A stretch of DNA of 64,000 nt from NCBI RefSeq assembly GCF_020921035.1, contig NC_063156.1, forward strand, positions 4,464,001-4,528,000, in the 5' to 3' direction. Both the position numbers and the translations under genes were made by a program. Positions 27,501 to 39,777 of the stretch are shown here, one piece after another. Position 1 is the first letter of the stretch. Each line of letters opens with the position of its first letter. The notes below the pieces were generated by a model that was not told the DNA's origin, made no database searches, and was given only the letters and a program-made list of their open reading frames with translations. This DNA is from Rhodamnia argentea (lineage: Eukaryota > Streptophyta > Magnoliopsida > Myrtales > Myrtaceae).

Positions 27501-30500
27501 CAAAGAACAAACTCCAACAACTAAAAGAAATTGCAGGGATTCTTGAACTAGATCTGCTTACAGCATAAAATCACAGATACAGCTATTAGAAAGACCGCCA
27601 CACAAACTTTTATAAAGTAAACAACAGCAGGAGCATCAAAGATTTATACTTGTGCTCTTCTAGGAAAAAAAACATACCTATTATAGAAATTGCTTTGTTT
27701 GAGTGTGTAGAGCTCGAAGAGATGGCGAGGATTTGACCCGAGCACCTCAGAAATCACCAACCACTACATTTATACAAAAAAGCAGTTAAAATGGCATATC
27801 ATGTCATAAGAAATTATAATGATGATATCTGACTTGTGCATGTTAGAACAATATGTAGTGATGCGAATTAATTAGTGATCGAATACTGTCCAAATCTGCC
27901 AATTTCATTTTGATCTCTAGAGAGTCATTATCCATTACCATAAAAGTTATCTAACTACATTTACCCATATAGCAATCAGATCTTCTTACCTCTGAATTGC
28001 TGAAGAAATTTGCCACCATATGCATTTTAGCTTCTTGGGGAGTCCAGCCAAAGGTCTACAAACCATAGAAACATAACAAAGTTGAATCACTCATAATTAA
28101 GAGATTTGAACATACAGACTGCCCTATATGGAAAAGTGCAAGCTCTTGAACGACTTTGTGCAGTGTTATCAACAAGTGGTAAGTCTAATTCTTAGTAGGA
28201 TTTCTGGAAAAGCGATTAATATTTATAACACTTTCAGAGAAATTAGATTGAGTAATCTAAGCTCTAACTGGAATATCTCCATTGTTGAAAAGATTTTACG
28301 ACCTACCTTTCAATTTTTTATAAGGACACGTGACAGAAAACTTTTGTTAAATGTGGGTTGTTTGAAGTGAACTTTCATAAGCACTGCTACTATTCCATGC
28401 TTCAGCTAGCACATCTTTGATTTGAAGTCGAAATCATTGCGTTAGTCACACTACCAGAGATAACGGAAAAAAAAAAGAAAAAGAAAAACGACCTTGATAA
28501 AACCTCATATCAAGTCATTGACTTCTAGTCACACATGCACGTGCGCACAGAGTAATGTTAAGCATCGAGTACCTCACGGGAGATGAATATGTCTGGAAAC
28601 CCAAAATCCATGAAAGCTCTATAGGAGTAGTAGCTGAGGCATCACATTACGAGTCAGAATAAAGGCAGATAAAGAAATTGAAAAGGCAATTAGACTTAAA
28701 TTAGAGTCAAAAGGATCTTATGACAAGGATGATAAGCAACCATCTTAATCAATGAAGAGTTCGATGAATTAACATGCCCTGTGTCATGCACTTAAGAGTA
28801 TCAGAACAGCACAAGGAGCTTCCAAAAGCCACAATGCAAGTGCAGTATCCACTGATAAGGTCCACTGACAGGTACAGGATTCTGAAGAATGTGGACTCGA
28901 ATTCCCAAAACTTATCTGCTTCTTTTCAATTGACTGTGCTGCACATCTGGAAGCAAATTTAGAAACTCCTAAGCACTAGCAAGCAGGACTATACAAGGCC
29001 AAATCTACCAGGTTAGCAATATTAATTAACTAATTGCCATGTTTCCATGTGTCCTATGCACTTCCTAACTTCTAAGGTTGCTTGTTGTGAAGAACTTCTA
29101 ATTGTTTTGCTAGCAATCACAGTATTGGTACTCAACCATGTAAATGAGGATGCTCAACCAGGAGAAAAATCAAACTGGATGTTTTAACATCAAGAGATAG
29201 GAAACTTATTATGAACTTCATTTTGACTTGCAATGTGTACACTCTTTTTCCAAACAAATAAATTGAAAGATATGTAAGTTTAATATCATATCATCATCAA
29301 TATAGGCAGACAAAAGTTATGAACAACAGTCACCGAGGGACCAATTACCTATCAGAAGTGATGAGTATAACTGGCAGGCATCTCTCATTTGCACCCAAAG
29401 CAATTATTCTCCATATCAGACTGTCATGGTACATTGATGCACCAACTGATGAATCATCAGTCAAGATAGCATGTCTTAGCACATCTATGTTGTTTATCAC
29501 CAACTTGGGCTGCCAAATTTAATGCAAGCAAATTGTTAGAGCACAGCATCAATCAAAAGATAAAATTACATGCATAGCCAAACTAGGTAGACCGTGTTAA
29601 TGTTATCATACCATAACTCCACATAAGCAACTACTGTAGAGGATGTGAAGGTAAGAAATAAATAAAATCCATTTCTGCACAAATACCTGAAAATGATCTA
29701 GTTCAGCAGCTTGTGACAACAGTTCCAACAGCAAACACGGCCAATCAGTACAGGAATGCGCTAGAGACCTTGAAAACCGTCCAGTCTGATTCAGATGTGC
29801 AATTGCCTTACTCCTCCACCCATGCTGAAGCTTAATCACCTCCTTGGCTAGCTTCAATGCAACAATGGCCTCTTGCAAATAAGAAGCCTCCTCGACTGAT
29901 AAACTCCTTCCCTTCTCCTTCAATCCCAAAATACCATCAATCTCTTTGGCATTGCATTGAGTAGATAGGGCAAAAAGGGCCCGACTCCACAATGCTGAAC
30001 CAGCAACCTTATCTGAAACCGCAGTCTTCGAGGAATGATTGCTCTCAAGAATCCGTCGAAGCGCTGTGTTTAGGCCATGCCATTTTTTCATAGTCGTGAA
30101 TATCTGCTGAGAAGTTATGGTACCGAGCTTGACACCCTTTTCCGCCATGGATTCGAGGCATTGTTCGAGCTGATTCTGGAGAGTTGATAAATTGGGTGGA
30201 TCACAATTCGACCAAGAATACCACGGGAATGAGCTATTGTGCTGCGGATGGTGATCCTTGATCGATTGAGCCAAGTCCACATATCCAGTGACATGAACAC
30301 CTTTATTCCACTCACCAAGGAGTCCTGGCAAAAAGAGAGAAATCATGAAGCGTTAGCCAAATCCCAGCTTCCCACATCACATTCCAATCATAGCATAAGG
30401 TGAAGAACGACAAAACAATCAATTGCAAGTGTCGCACTCCCCATAGTGAAATAAATAACTTTTGCCCGTCAACTGTTCGACGAAAGTTCACAGAGAGACA

Positions 30501-30670
30501 GAGAGAGGGGAGGAGGATAAAAAATTACTTTCAACGATGAGGGTGGTTTTGCCGACGCCTCTAGGGCCGTGGAGGATGAGAGGCTGAGGGACACGGTGGT
30601 GCTGGGCATGGTTGTTGAGGACGGTCTCCATCAAAGGCCTGGGAATTATCCTCCATGCTTTGTGCACCAT
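24540..30670 (-). CDS. P-loop NTPase of unknown role, 10 exons
   Basis: Ten minus-strand exons join with GT..AG borders and matching phases: 30529-30670, 29687-30324, 29349-29509, 28573-28633, 27990-28055, 27678-27763, 26505-26568, 25233-25445, 24943-25008 and 24540-24644. The product is about 533 residues. A Walker A motif GPRGVGKT (residues 35-42) lies near the N terminus. A Walker B-like strand KLVINNID (residues 262-269) is followed by a strand ending in a polar pair, PVILITSD, as in AAA/STAND-like ATPases. A helical insert of ~200 residues (exon 2) separates the two. The C-terminal half contains SNPRHLFELY and ends near RGIQRCLVRWYATYFLT. I recognise it only as a plant member of the P-loop NTPase superfamily resembling archaeal-type ATPases; pathway and compartment are unknown. 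No transit peptide is obvious. No internal stop or broken splice site seen. Confidence 0.88.
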
Positions 30671-32113
30671 TTCCCTTTCTTCTTCTTCTTCTTCCTCTTG
30701 GAATCGGCGAGATCAAAACCAACGCCGTAGTGCCCTCTTCTCAAGTTTCTTAAACACTGACCGTTGTATGGTTCAGGTGGTGATCAGGGTTTTGGCGGCT
30801 GAGCAGATCGTCGAGCCAATGCTCGTTTTTCCCCGTTTCTTCCCTCCAAATTTTTTACTGTTTTACTGAAAGGTTAATATTGACGTCATAATTGAATATT
30901 GCCGGCACATATCAAACAGATTTTCGGTTAATTGTTAACCATTCAATCTTTTTTTTTTCTTTATTGATTTTTTTTTTGCTACAGCGTGAAAATAACCTCA
31001 CGCGTACATTCTCGAGAGCTAGTATAAAATAAAAGAAAAACTTGCAAATTTATTACATCAATAAACGGCACGAGTTCGAAATTTTGGGAATGTAACTCAT
31101 CTATTATTTAAGACAGTGATCATGTCAAACTTTAAACCTTTTTCTTAAGGGTGCATACCAATGTCGTTCAAGTTTCAGATTTCTTTTTATGTTGTGTTGG
31201 ATGGTAAGCAATTTCCTTATCTTCATATTCACTCTTTGCAATCTAATTATGAACCAATACTCATTAGATTAACCCCCACTAACTCGGCATTAGTATCATC
31301 CAATATAAGATTCACTTTACATTTCAAACTTTTAAGGAATGAAAGAAATTATGAAATCATCTGCATTTAATGTAACTCGAACAAACGATTCACTAAGAAA
31401 GCAAGGACAAAATAAATTGAAGTGAGGATAGAAACTTATATGCTATAATTTTCTCATGAAAAAACACTCGTGAAAATTGGCATAATCCTCCAATAATTCA
31501 TAAATTTACGTTCAATCTCAATATTGCCCCAACCTTTCTCTTATTTGAAAAAATCTTCGACTTTCACGCCAATCCAAAATTTATTTATGCGTCAAATTCG
31601 ACACTAGTTTTTTCAAAATTATCAATGATAATGCCGGTTAGAGATTTGTTATTATCAAAACCTGCATCTTCATCAAAATCATGTAAAGTCTATACATAGG
31701 CGTATGTTGATAATCAAGAGGAAATTAGTGGCAATTATGAAACGAGCGGGCATATTTTGGACTAGAGTTAAAGTTGGAAAATTTTTTAAGACAAAAAACA
31801 GAATTCATGGTATAATTAAAACTAGACCTATAAGGAAATTAACCCCGCGAAAATTACCTAATGGTCTTAGGCCAATGGTCATACCTCTCACTTCCGCCCA
31901 TGATTAAATTGTAATTTCATTTATTATCTATGAAACAAGACAACTCTTTTGTTACGCTCGCTTACTTTTTACTTTAGGAAGATAGAAGTAGTTTTTATGA
32001 AACAAAAGGACGATAAAATATTGTGCTCATCCTTCTTAAATTCGAGAAGACAACAAAAAATTTGATGGATTGCTCTTACACTAATTTTGAACCCTACTAA
32101 ACAATAAACCTTA
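30671..32113. other. Upstream region of the P-loop gene; no gene recognised
   Basis: AT-rich. The first few hundred bases should include the P-loop gene's leader and promoter. A plus-strand ORF at 31704-31907 is basic but unrecognised. Confidence 0.4.
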
Positions 32114-33200
32114 GGCTACGTTTGTTTCACAAAAAATATTTCTCTAATTTTTCGGCATTTAGATCACGAAAGAAATGAGTCAATGAAAAATATCTCTCCT
32201 ACCAAAACATAAATTCTGTAAAGTGATTTCCTTTTTGAAAAAGCGGGAAATCATTTATCAAAATATATCGATGCTTGAATAAAAACTTCCACACTCGAGC
32301 ATAGGAATCCCAACACCCGTTCCTTGGCCCTTAGCAATTGGACCAAGTACGCGGCACTTGGGCCTAGGACCCTTACGCCTTAGCTCGAGACCATCTAGGT
32401 CACGCCTCGACACCCCATTCGTTGCACCCTGTTTCGTTGAGGCTAGGCTCGGGATGATACGCTCGATAATATCGAGGTTGGGTTTCGATCCTCGGCACTC
32501 GTGCCCAAGTCCATCAAGGCTGGGCCCCAAACCCTAGTACCAATGCTCGGGTGCTCGAGTTTCAAACCTAGATCCATCGAGGCCGGGCCTAGGACTCTTG
32601 TGCCCATTCCTTGAGCCCCCTACGCTTGCCCCCCTGTCCATTGATGTCGGGCATGGGCCTAGGGACCAAGACCTAGCCTCGATGGACTTGAGCATAGTCG
32701 CCAAAGTCTCGAGCCCCACCTCGATGGACCCGAGTCCAAGGGTTGAGTTCGGGGCCTCGCCTCGATGGACTCGAGCACGGGCATCGATGAAATCCCGGGC
32801 CGAGCCTTGATTGCCCCATGCCTAGCGCTTGGGTCTTGGGCCCGAGTCCTACCGAGTCTCGGGGGCCAAGGATATGGCCCTCGCCTCTATAGATCAAGGC
32901 CAGGGCACAAGCATAGAGTTCTCAAGCTCGGTTTTCGCGGATTGAAGACTAGTGGCTGTGCTAATACTTGTGCTCGAGAGTTAGGGATTCATCTGGAGAT
33001 CTTGTTGCGCATGTTAGGTTCCTTGAGTACCTATGTGCAAGTCACTAATGTCCGAATAGTGCATATCTATTTAGGAAAATGATTTTCCTTACCAAACGAA
33101 AAATATTTTCTAGTTCATTTTCGGATCCGAACCAAATATGAAAAAATCTCATAAAACATTTTTGAGAAAATATAATATTTTTCGTGAAATAAATGGAGAC
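32114..33200. mobile_element. TIR element with GC-rich tandem core
   Basis: Ends are imperfect inverted repeats: left GGCTACGTTTGTTTCAC and, reversed from the right end, GTCTCCATTTATTTCAC, each followed inward by A/T-rich 'aaaaaatattt'. A TTA abuts the left end and a TTT the right, a possible degraded 3-bp target duplication. The core (about 32280-32960) is strikingly GC-rich and composed of degenerate units such as 'cctcgatggactcgag' repeated many times. Long ORFs in the core come from composition. No transposase. Confidence 0.55.
32530..32900. repeat. Degenerate GC-rich tandem repeat
   Basis: Units containing CTCGATGGAC(C/T)(C/T)GAG recur on both strands about every 40-60 bp. They sit inside the TIR element at 32114-33200 and contrast sharply with its AT-rich ends. 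Confidence 0.5.
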
Positions 33201-33910
33201 TTTTAACATTTTTTTGCTCCAAATTAAGATCCACGCACTGAAAGTTTCCTACACAACATGTTTCTCAGAAAGGTATAGGGGAAAAAAAGCGTAGTTGTGT
33301 AAAATATTTTGACAAAAGCCGAAAGTCGGAAGGATAATTATTCCGTAGGCCTAACCCACCTCGGTGTTCGTAGATGGGAATAGGAAAAGCAAAAGGAACA
33401 CGTAAGTCCCACTTCCCGGACCTCCCTCCAATATCTACGGGAATTAAACGGCCCGGCGAATCATTCAGCATCGTGCCGCGGCAGTGAATGGCCCTGATCT
33501 GACGTTAAGATCGGGTCCGGTCCACTGTAAAAAGAGCTTCGACCAGCCCAATTTCATCATCGCCGTTGAAGCCTGGTGGTCAAACAAATCCGAGGGCCCC
33601 CAATCAACTAGCCATTGCCAGCTCGGTACGATCCAAGGGAGACCAGGGTCACAAGTGGAACCTGACAACAATCAGTGGAATCGTGATTTGATTTCACCAA
33701 TAAGTGAATTATTTAATATGACGAAATTATCAGTGAGAAAAAGAGAAAAAAAATTCCACATCCCCAGTTTCGATCCGTCTGTATAGCCTATCGTCGTTCT
33801 TTCATAGATGATGGGTTTGATTTTCGCACTATATAAAGAGAAAGAACAAAAGTAAGAAAGAAAAGTGTTAGAAACGAGACAAACCAAAAATCACTACAAC
33901 TCAACATATT
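33201..33910. other. No recognised gene
   Basis: A minus-strand ORF (33265-33471) and a plus-strand ORF (33484-33786) have no family I recognise and no supporting splice structure. Confidence 0.35.
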
Positions 33911-34372
33911 GGCCCTGTTTGATTCAGTATTGCAAATGGGCATTGGAGATTTAAAGTCCCTTAGCTAAATGCAAATAGTGTTTGATTCATTTTTTGGTTC
34001 ACTTTAAAGAGATGCAATTGCATCTCAAATGCTCTCCAAAATCCTAGTACTTTGGGTCAAAGGACTTTTGAGAAATGCAATTAATTTTTTTATTATTTTA
34101 ATTTTGTCACCTTCGCTTGTCTCCGCCACCCACAACCATCGCCTAATGGTCACCGGTTGCCGGCCGCCGCCGCCGCCGCAATTTTTTCAAAAAGAAAAAA
34201 TATTTTATAAAGTTCATTTTTTACCAAACAACATTTACGTCAAAGTTGCTTTCCAAATGTGTTTTTAAAATACACTTTACCAAACACTACTTGTATTTTA
34301 AAAAAACCTTTAGTCCAAAGATATTTACATTTTCTTAAAATTCTTTGGTCAAATGCTGAACCAAACAGGGTC
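33911..34372. mobile_element. Tourist-like MITE, 462 bp, at the edge of the inverted duplication
   Basis: Inverted termini GGCCCTGTTTGATTCAG (left) and, reversed, GACCCTGTTTGGTTCAG (right), flanked by ATT on both sides (33908-33910, 34373-34375). The ends and the 3-bp duplication fit PIF/Harbinger (Tourist) MITEs. It contains a short GCC trinucleotide run near 34165. The homology between the 34-kb region and its inverted copy at 62.9 kb ends exactly at this element's right border. Confidence 0.7.
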
Positions 34373-34821
34373 ATTATCAACCCTATCAAGTTTAGAACAA
34401 CGGCCCGCTTAAAAAGCTCACGCCAACTCCCACATCACTCAGCCCACTGCGTTCAGGAAAAGGCCCAATCGGCCCGTAAACTGCCCAAGAAATCTCGGCG
34501 GTGTGCCACGTGGCTTAGCCCAAGCGGGGTCGATCTCGCTCGTCGGATCATTAGCATTCGCACTCGACAGTTTTCACTCCTTTCATGTGCCGACCTGACT
34601 GGCGACTGCTCCCCTCCTTCTGAAACTTCTCTGTCACTCATCCGCAGCTCCAGCTCCAACTCCTCAACCCTCTCTCGATTGCTTCGCTTTTCTCCACTCC
34701 ATTCTCGTGTCTGCGGCTCGCTCCCGCTTCCTTCCTCGCTAAGCGTCCGTCTCTTCCTCTCATTAATGCACTTCCCTCCCCTATCTCGCCCCTTCTCTTC
34801 CTGGTCCTAGCCCGGACCTTG

Positions 34822-36567
34822 ATGGAAATGCATCCCTCCGCCGCGGCGCCGCCGCCGCCGTCGCCGCAGCAGCCGCCGTCCTCCGCCGCCGCCTCCCCCC
34901 AATCTCTCCTCGACCTGATAAACCCCCTTCTCTCCCTCCTCCTCCTGTCGTCCCTCACCGTCCGGTCCTTCGCCGGGCGGTGGCAATCCCTCCGCTCCAA
35001 GCTTACCTCCCTCCACTCCTCCCTCTCCTCGCTCTCCTCCTCCCCGCACTGGTCCGACAACCCCCTCCTCCAGACCCTCCTCCCCAACCTCCTCTCCACC
35101 CTCCATCGCCTCAAGTCCCTCCACGACCACTGCTCCGACCCTTCCTTCAATGGCGGCAAGCTCCACATGCAGAGCGATCTCGACATGGCCTCCACCTCCC
35201 TCTCCAACCACCTCCACGACCTCGACTTGCTCCTCAGATCCGGAGTCCTCCACCAGTCCAACGCCATCGTCCTATCCCAGCCCGGCCCGGGCTCCGGCAA
35301 GGACGATGTCCAGCTCTTCGTCAAGGATCTCTTCACGCGCCTGCAAATCGGAGGGATCGAGTTCAAGAAGAAGGCTCTCGAGTCGCTGCTTCAGCTCCTC
35401 GCCGACGACGAGAAGTCCGCAAGCCTCGTCGCCAAGGAAGGTAACGTCGCTTATTTGATCCATCTGCTCGATCTGAACATGAGCAGCTCCGTCCGCGAAA
35501 AAGCGCTCGCGGCTGTCTCGATTTTGGCCTCCGCCAACGACGAATCGAGGAAGAGCGTGTTCGAAGGAGGTGGATTGGGGCCGTTGTTGAGGATCATCGA
35601 GACAGGCTCTTCGGCGTTCAAAGAGAAGGCCGCCATTGCCGTGGAGGCCATAACCGCCGATTTGGAGAACGCGTGGGCCATTTCTGCGTACAGCGGCGTC
35701 TCTGTGCTCGTCGAGGCCTGCAGATCAAGTTCTCCGGCTGCTCAGTCGCACGCAGTGGGGGCGATTCGGAACGTCGCTTGCGTGGAGGACATAAAAGTGG
35801 CTTTGGCCGAGGAAGGCGCCGTTCCGGTGCTTGTGCAGTTACTGAGCTCGAGTTCGACGTCCGCAATAGAAAAATCAGCCGGCTCGATTGCGATTTTGGC
35901 GGAATCCGGCGAGTACTTTCGCACTCTGATATTACAGGAAAGAGGACTGCAGAAATTAATGCGTCTGATACAGGATTTATCGAGTCCGGATGCATTGGAA
36001 AGCGTTTTGCGTGCGATTAGCTCGCTGTTAGCTTCAGATGCCGTGGCACGCATCTTGTCGTCCTCGACTGCATTCATTGTTCAAATCGGCGAGCTAATCA
36101 AGCACGGAAACATCAGATTACAGCAGATTTCGGCGTCGCTGTTGTCTAATTTGTCCTTAAGCGATGGCAACAAGCGGGCGATCTCGAGCTGCATGAGCTC
36201 TCTTTTGAAGTTGATGGAGTCGCCTAAGCCGGTCGGGTTGCAGGACTCGGCGGCGCAGGCGCTGGTGGCGCTGCTGACCGTCCGGTCGAACCGGAAGGAG
36301 CTAGTGAGGGACGAGAAGTGCGTGACGAGGCTGGTCCAGATGCTGGATCCGGAGAACGAGCTGGTGCCGAAGAGGCTCCCGGTGGCCGTGGCGGCGGCGA
36401 TCGTCGGGACAGCCAGCCAGGGATGCCGGAAGAGGCTCGTGGCCGCCGGGGCTCACCAGCACATGCAGCGGCTGGCGGAGATGGAGGTCGCCGGAGCGAG
36501 GAAGGCGTCGCATAGGCTCGCCGGAAACAAACTGAAGACGATCTTCAGCCGGACGTGGAGGGAATAA
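34822..36567 (+). CDS. Armadillo-repeat protein, single exon
   Basis: Uninterrupted frame of 581 residues from the ATG at 34822 (MEMHPSAAAP) to TAA at 36565-36567. Residues 1-30 are Pro/Ala/Ser low complexity. Residues about 32-135 form a Leu/Ser-rich helical N-terminal region, and from about 155 to 560 armadillo repeats follow one another (for example VREKALAAVSILASAN, AQSHAVGAIRNVACVE, EKSAGSIAILAESG, QDSAAQALVALL). The C terminus is basic (KLKTIFSRTWRE). Armadillo solenoids bind other proteins. Plant relatives are annotated only as ARM-repeat or VAC8-like proteins and no U-box is seen, so this is probably a scaffold, not an E3 ligase. Coding GC is high and falls at both ends. The long antisense frames opposite it are shadows. 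Its first ~97 codons and promoter are copied, broken, at 62.2-62.9 kb. Confidence 0.93.
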   Translation: MEMHPSAAAPPPPSPQQPPSSAAASPQSLLDLINPLLSLLLLSSLTVRSFAGRWQSLRSKLTSLHSSLSSLSSSPHWSDNPLLQTLLPNLLSTLHRLKSLHDHCSDPSFNGGKLHMQSDLDMASTSLSNHLHDLDLLLRSGVLHQSNAIVLSQPGPGSGKDDVQLFVKDLFTRLQIGGIEFKKKALESLLQLLADDEKSASLVAKEGNVAYLIHLLDLNMSSSVREKALAAVSILASANDESRKSVFEGGGLGPLLRIIETGSSAFKEKAAIAVEAITADLENAWAISAYSGVSVLVEACRSSSPAAQSHAVGAIRNVACVEDIKVALAEEGAVPVLVQLLSSSSTSAIEKSAGSIAILAESGEYFRTLILQERGLQKLMRLIQDLSSPDALESVLRAISSLLASDAVARILSSSTAFIVQIGELIKHGNIRLQQISASLLSNLSLSDGNKRAISSCMSSLLKLMESPKPVGLQDSAAQALVALLTVRSNRKELVRDEKCVTRLVQMLDPENELVPKRLPVAVAAAIVGTASQGCRKRLVAAGAHQHMQRLAEMEVAGARKASHRLAGNKLKTIFSRTWRE

Positions 36568-38787
36568 GCGAATTGTCCCAACTAACCACCCGCCAAACGA
36601 AAGGTGAGTTGTCTTTGCTGAGGGTAAAGCGGGAAATGCAATAGTGCAGTTTCGTCTAGGGAATAATTCTCTGAGGGCGTTAGACCAATCACGAGGCGCC
36701 ATGTGGCTGTCCTCACTCTGTGGATCTTGTATGGGATTCCGAGCTTGGCGCGTGAAATCCAAAGGGTTCTCTTTTCCTTAGCGCCTTCATTTTAGAAGCT
36801 CTGTGACGGTTCTGCCCCTAGGGTTAAAAAAAGAGTTGGACCTCCTTGACCTTGAGTGCGCGTATCATTTCGCGGGTCATGCTGTTTCTCATCAAAACGG
36901 CTCCGGTAGGGCTTGAAATGAACACAAAGCTGCAAGTTTTTTCTTAATCATCCCGTTTGTGCAAGCCAAGATCCACATTGATGGGTCAAAAAAAAAAAAT
37001 CCGGAGACAATGTCGACTTTTTTGGGCCATTTTAGCAGCATAAAAAGTGCATGCTTTCAGTCTCTGTAGTCTGCACTATACTTACCATCCATTAGCACAA
37101 TGTATGCCAAGATTGGGACACCAAATAATGAGTCGACTGGCTCGTGCTTCATACCAGTCTCTCAAGACACCGATCGCGTCACGTGATTTCACTTAGCTTA
37201 TAATCTTAGCTACACTTTTAGCATACCTAGCATTGCCCTTTATCAATTGTGATTGTGTGTTTCTGAAGACGGGCTGGCCATTTGCATTGAAATTGTCTTT
37301 GCATTTTACATGATCTACATGTTGTAACTTTAGACTTGATTGGCAAGAAAATCTTTTAAAACTTCTCTTTTGTTACTATAACTTAATTTGTTCAAGGTGA
37401 TGGTTATGGTAGGAAAAAGAATTGTCTAGTGGTTACTTCTTCTTATTGGAGGAACTTTGAACATGTCTTTTGAACTTTTCTTTGCACATATATGTGAATA
37501 CCCACATATTACTAATTCCCGAAATTTGCGGGATTAGCATGAGGTGCGCAGTCGTTCTTTGATTAGGTCTTCAATTTCCCACTCAAGGGTTGGTGTTACA
37601 TGCGGCATTCCGCCGAATCTGTCGGGTAGTTGCGCATACTTTGACCAAACACCACCCAATGTGAGAGTGAGACTAACTCAGATTCTAGAAGCATTTCGCT
37701 TTTTATTTCCCTTTTTGCGAGTTAGACACATGTCCTCTTTATTAAATGACTTGTGATGATTTGACCCACCCAAAAAAAAATGACTTGTGATTCACGCCCT
37801 GTTTCTGACCCCTCCGCTCTGATGATTCTGGTTGAACAGGGACTGATGTGCCTTCCTCGGATTTGTCCGTCAAAGAAGGAAAACTACCAGCCAACACACG
37901 CTCATGCTCATGCTCATGCTCATGCGCACATGCTCCGAGCTCTCCGAATTCTTTTTTACCTCAACCCCTCCCCTCTTTTCTTTTTTATCATAAAAGTGTA
38001 AAATTATGTCTAAAAAGGAAAAAAGAAAATCTCTTCGCCACTAATATTATATGATAGCAAAAGCATGGATGCGGTTTTTAGGGAGTATCCTCGTTTTGCT
38101 TTCTCTGTCTTGTCTTGTTTCATGGTCGTTAATTTATGTGCTCTTGAAGCTGTAAGAGCGAGGTCCATTGTGATTGTCTTATGACCCTTCATATCATATG
38201 TAATGGGAGGAGCTTTATTCAGAAAGAATTGCTTGCGAGTGTTTCTTCTGGTGTGCTCTTTTTCTTTTATTACTTGCAATGTCTTTGACTCTCTTGATGC
38301 CCCGATCTCCTCATTCATTGTCTCTTGGCCTTTTGTTTGGTTTTTGCTCGAACCCTTTTTGACGGGCATGTCCAGAGGCCTTGACTGTGTGACTGACTTG
38401 ACTTACCTCTATGCAAATGCTGAGATTGAAAGGTAGGTATTGAGGGTGGTGATGATTTTGACCGAGAGAACCTATGATGGGTCGTGCCCGCCTTGGTGGA
38501 ACCTCAATGCCTATCGATTAGTCCAAGTGATTTCGCTTTTCCTGCGTCTTTTTCCCAAGTAGGTTTCCCTTTTCTTTTCTGTCAATTTTCCTTTTTTTAG
38601 TTTTGGGGAATCAAAGAGCAATTATGGGACTCACGGGAGTCTATGGTTTTGCGCAATGTGCTGGTTGTTTCATCAAGGAAGGCGATTCCGGCCTGTTGCC
38701 TTGTTGGGTCCCTTATCTCTCTCTCTGTGTCTCCGTGCCAGATTTTAATGCACATGAAGGATTGAATTATTGCGTGTACATTACATA
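36568..38787. other. 3' flank of the armadillo gene; no other gene recognised
   Basis: Short ORFs only. This stretch, together with the rest of the armadillo gene, is missing from arm 2 of the inverted duplication. It contains the hexamer microsatellite at 37901-37924. Confidence 0.4.
37901..37924. repeat. Microsatellite (CTCATG)4
   Basis: Four perfect CTCATG hexamers, followed by a decayed unit CGCACATG. Confidence 0.9.
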
Positions 38788-39777
38788 CGCCTAGAGAAAG
38801 AGGAAGGGAATAAATTAAATAACAAAGACTGGCCAACTTTCATTTCATGCAGCGATTGGGGTATTCATTCTTTTTTTCTTTAAAAATATACTAAAGTAGA
38901 GAAGGGCAGGTCTCAAGGTAGTAATTGGGGAGGTGGGGTTCAATTCGATTTGATGCTTTGTAGAATCTGAAAAGGAGAGAATAACCCAGACAAGAGAGGG
39001 AGGAAGCACCGGCGGAGATGGAGGTGAGAAAAGACTTTGGAAAGAGATGATGAGAGAAGGAAGTTGCCATAGGATATGGTGGGTCCCCAACAGCGACCTC
39101 CTCACACATACTAAACTAGACAACGAGTGGTCCTCTTCTTCATTTCATACTTCAAGATACTGCAAACTGAAATGTTAGGAGAAGGGAGCATCTTTTACAG
39201 CTTGTGCCATGCAGTTCCCTTGAAGCAAGCACCAAGAGAAAATGACCTCATGACATGGTAGTCTTTTGACATCGTGCATCTGTTTTCTTTTTCTTTTTTT
39301 TTTTTTTTGGGTGAAATCTTGCATCTGTTGGGTACAGGTAATTTACCCAGACGATACCGGGGAGGAACGACGTCACTTACCTCACCCAATCTTGTCTAGA
39401 TTTCTTAAAGTCGTATTTCTTAGTTATATCTTATGATAATAACCAAACGCTAGTTGAGATGTAATTAACTTCTAGCGTATCCAGTGATTTGTCAAACAAA
39501 CGGCATGGCATAATACAAGAAATCCCGGATTCAAACTCCGGCGTCTATTCTGATCCACTGCGATTTTTGGTGAATGACCAAAAGCAAACAGTGTGTGAGC
39601 GTTCAAGCGGCCTCCACAGATCGCTGGTAATTGTTTTGATTGCTCAGCATAAGGTTGCGTGTTCTTCAAATGACCAATCATTGAGAAGGAAAAAATCATA
39701 ATCGGTTTGCCCACAACTAAGGTGAACTAAGTATTGTCCTGTGATTATTTACACAAACTTCCTGGCGTCATACACCT
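38788..39777. other. Duplicated 3' flank of the clathrin-adaptor pseudogene
   Basis: Matches 61259-62245 in inverse orientation. ORFs present in both copies (38845-39123 and 61905-62138) lose frame relative to each other, so they are probably not coding. A short tRNA T-arm-like hairpin near 39525 is discussed among the rejected items. Confidence 0.6.

Noticed and set aside
32258..33082. Six overlapping GC-rich ORFs of 61-105 codons
   Set aside because: All arise from a degenerate tandem repeat in a TIR element; no consistent frame.
34638..35366. Long minus-strand ORF (242 codons) opposite the armadillo gene, and other overlapping frames
   Set aside because: GC-rich antisense shadow of a clear armadillo coding frame; Arg/Glu-rich with no domain.
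38845..39123. ORF shared by both arms (with 61905-62138)
   Set aside because: The two copies diverge by frameshifts, so no coding constraint is visible.
39520..39545. tRNA T-arm-like hairpin CCCGGATTCAAACTCCGG (also at 61495-61515)
   Set aside because: No matching acceptor stem, anticodon arm or A box around it in either copy.
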